Shown here piece by piece: positions 12,129 through 12,247 of a stretch of DNA of 12,247 bases. Position numbers and translations under genes: made by a program. Each line of letters begins with the position of its first letter. Position 1 is the stretch's first letter. The notes beneath the pieces were generated by a model. It was not told the DNA's origin. It saw nothing but the letters and a program-made list of their open reading frames with translations, and did not search any database. The DNA is from Candidatus Aenigmatarchaeota archaeon (GTDB lineage Archaea > Aenigmatarchaeota > Aenigmatarchaeia > GW2011-AR5). The stretch is taken from NCBI GenBank assembly GCA_016187365.1, contig JACPJX010000033.1:1-12247 (forward strand). The letters run 5' to 3'.

Positions 12129-12247
12129 TCAGACGACAACCCTGTAGTAGGTGTATTCGCCGGCGACCTGGGAGTTCCTCGTTATCCTGAGGATGTCACC
12201 CTTCCTGGCGCCTATCGCTTCCACAACGGCGTCATCTTCCTTTATCC
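12129..12247 (-). CDS. rpoH: RNA polymerase subunit H, C-terminal end
   Basis: The last 38 residues of RpoH (Rpb5 C-terminal domain homologue) run in from the window edge, with AIGARKGDILRITRNSQVAG followed by EYTYYRVVV and a TGA at 12129-12131. The GD(I/V)xRIxRxSxxAGxYxYYR pattern is characteristic of archaeal RpoH and of the end of Rpb5, where it folds into the assembly domain that contacts the largest subunit. rpoH directly before rpoB is the standard archaeal order. The N-terminal part lies outside the window. Confidence 0.93.
   Translation of the reverse strand, partial: IKEDDAVVEAIGARKGDILRITRNSQVAGEYTYYRVVV

Overview
The window is a piece of an archaeal chromosome carrying the conserved RNA polymerase / ribosomal-protein string, nearly all on the minus strand. 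In transcription order (high to low coordinates) it holds the end of rpoH, rpoB, rpoA1 (A'), rpoA2 (A''), rpl30e, nusA, an aspartate-kinase-like gene, rps12 and rps7. A short plus-strand gene end converges on rps7 at the left edge. The split A'/A'' subunits, the small two-KH NusA and the gene order are archaeal. ATA (Ile) and AGG (Arg) codons are very common. I lean towards a DPANN-type lineage because of the divergent RNAP and S12 loops, but this is a weak inference.

RNAP block (about 3.8-12.1 kb): the polymerase genes are tightly packed. Intergenic gaps are 0-20 nt, with ATGA and GTGA overlaps, and TATA-like sequences lie in front of rpoB. Two lesions stand out. The rpoB frame is closed by a TAA exactly where the invariant Glu of the GYNMED catalytic motif should be, and the same frame continues without interruption to the normal C-terminus. 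rpoA2 loses about 12 conserved codons and shifts frame near its 3' end. rpoA2 also carries a 453-residue intein with a LAGLIDADG endonuclease, inserted at the base of the trigger loop. The bridge helix and trigger loop sequences themselves depart from consensus.

Translation block (about 0.1-3.8 kb): rpl30e and nusA are followed by an aspartate kinase homologue that breaks the usual nusA-rps12 neighbourhood. Between it and rps12 lies a 130-bp element with 11-bp terminal inverted repeats, a perfect 9-bp flanking direct repeat and an almost fully base-paired three-way-junction interior. It sits about where rps12 transcription should begin, so it probably forms the rps12 leader. The leaders of rps7 and nusA also hold tandem perfect hairpins with small purine-rich loops, and some of these could control translation. 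S12 itself differs from consensus in three decoding-centre loops.

Together the genes make core RNAP subunits, an elongation factor and ribosomal proteins. The points most worth checking are the two RNAP lesions (real, recoded or sequence error) and the structured leader elements.
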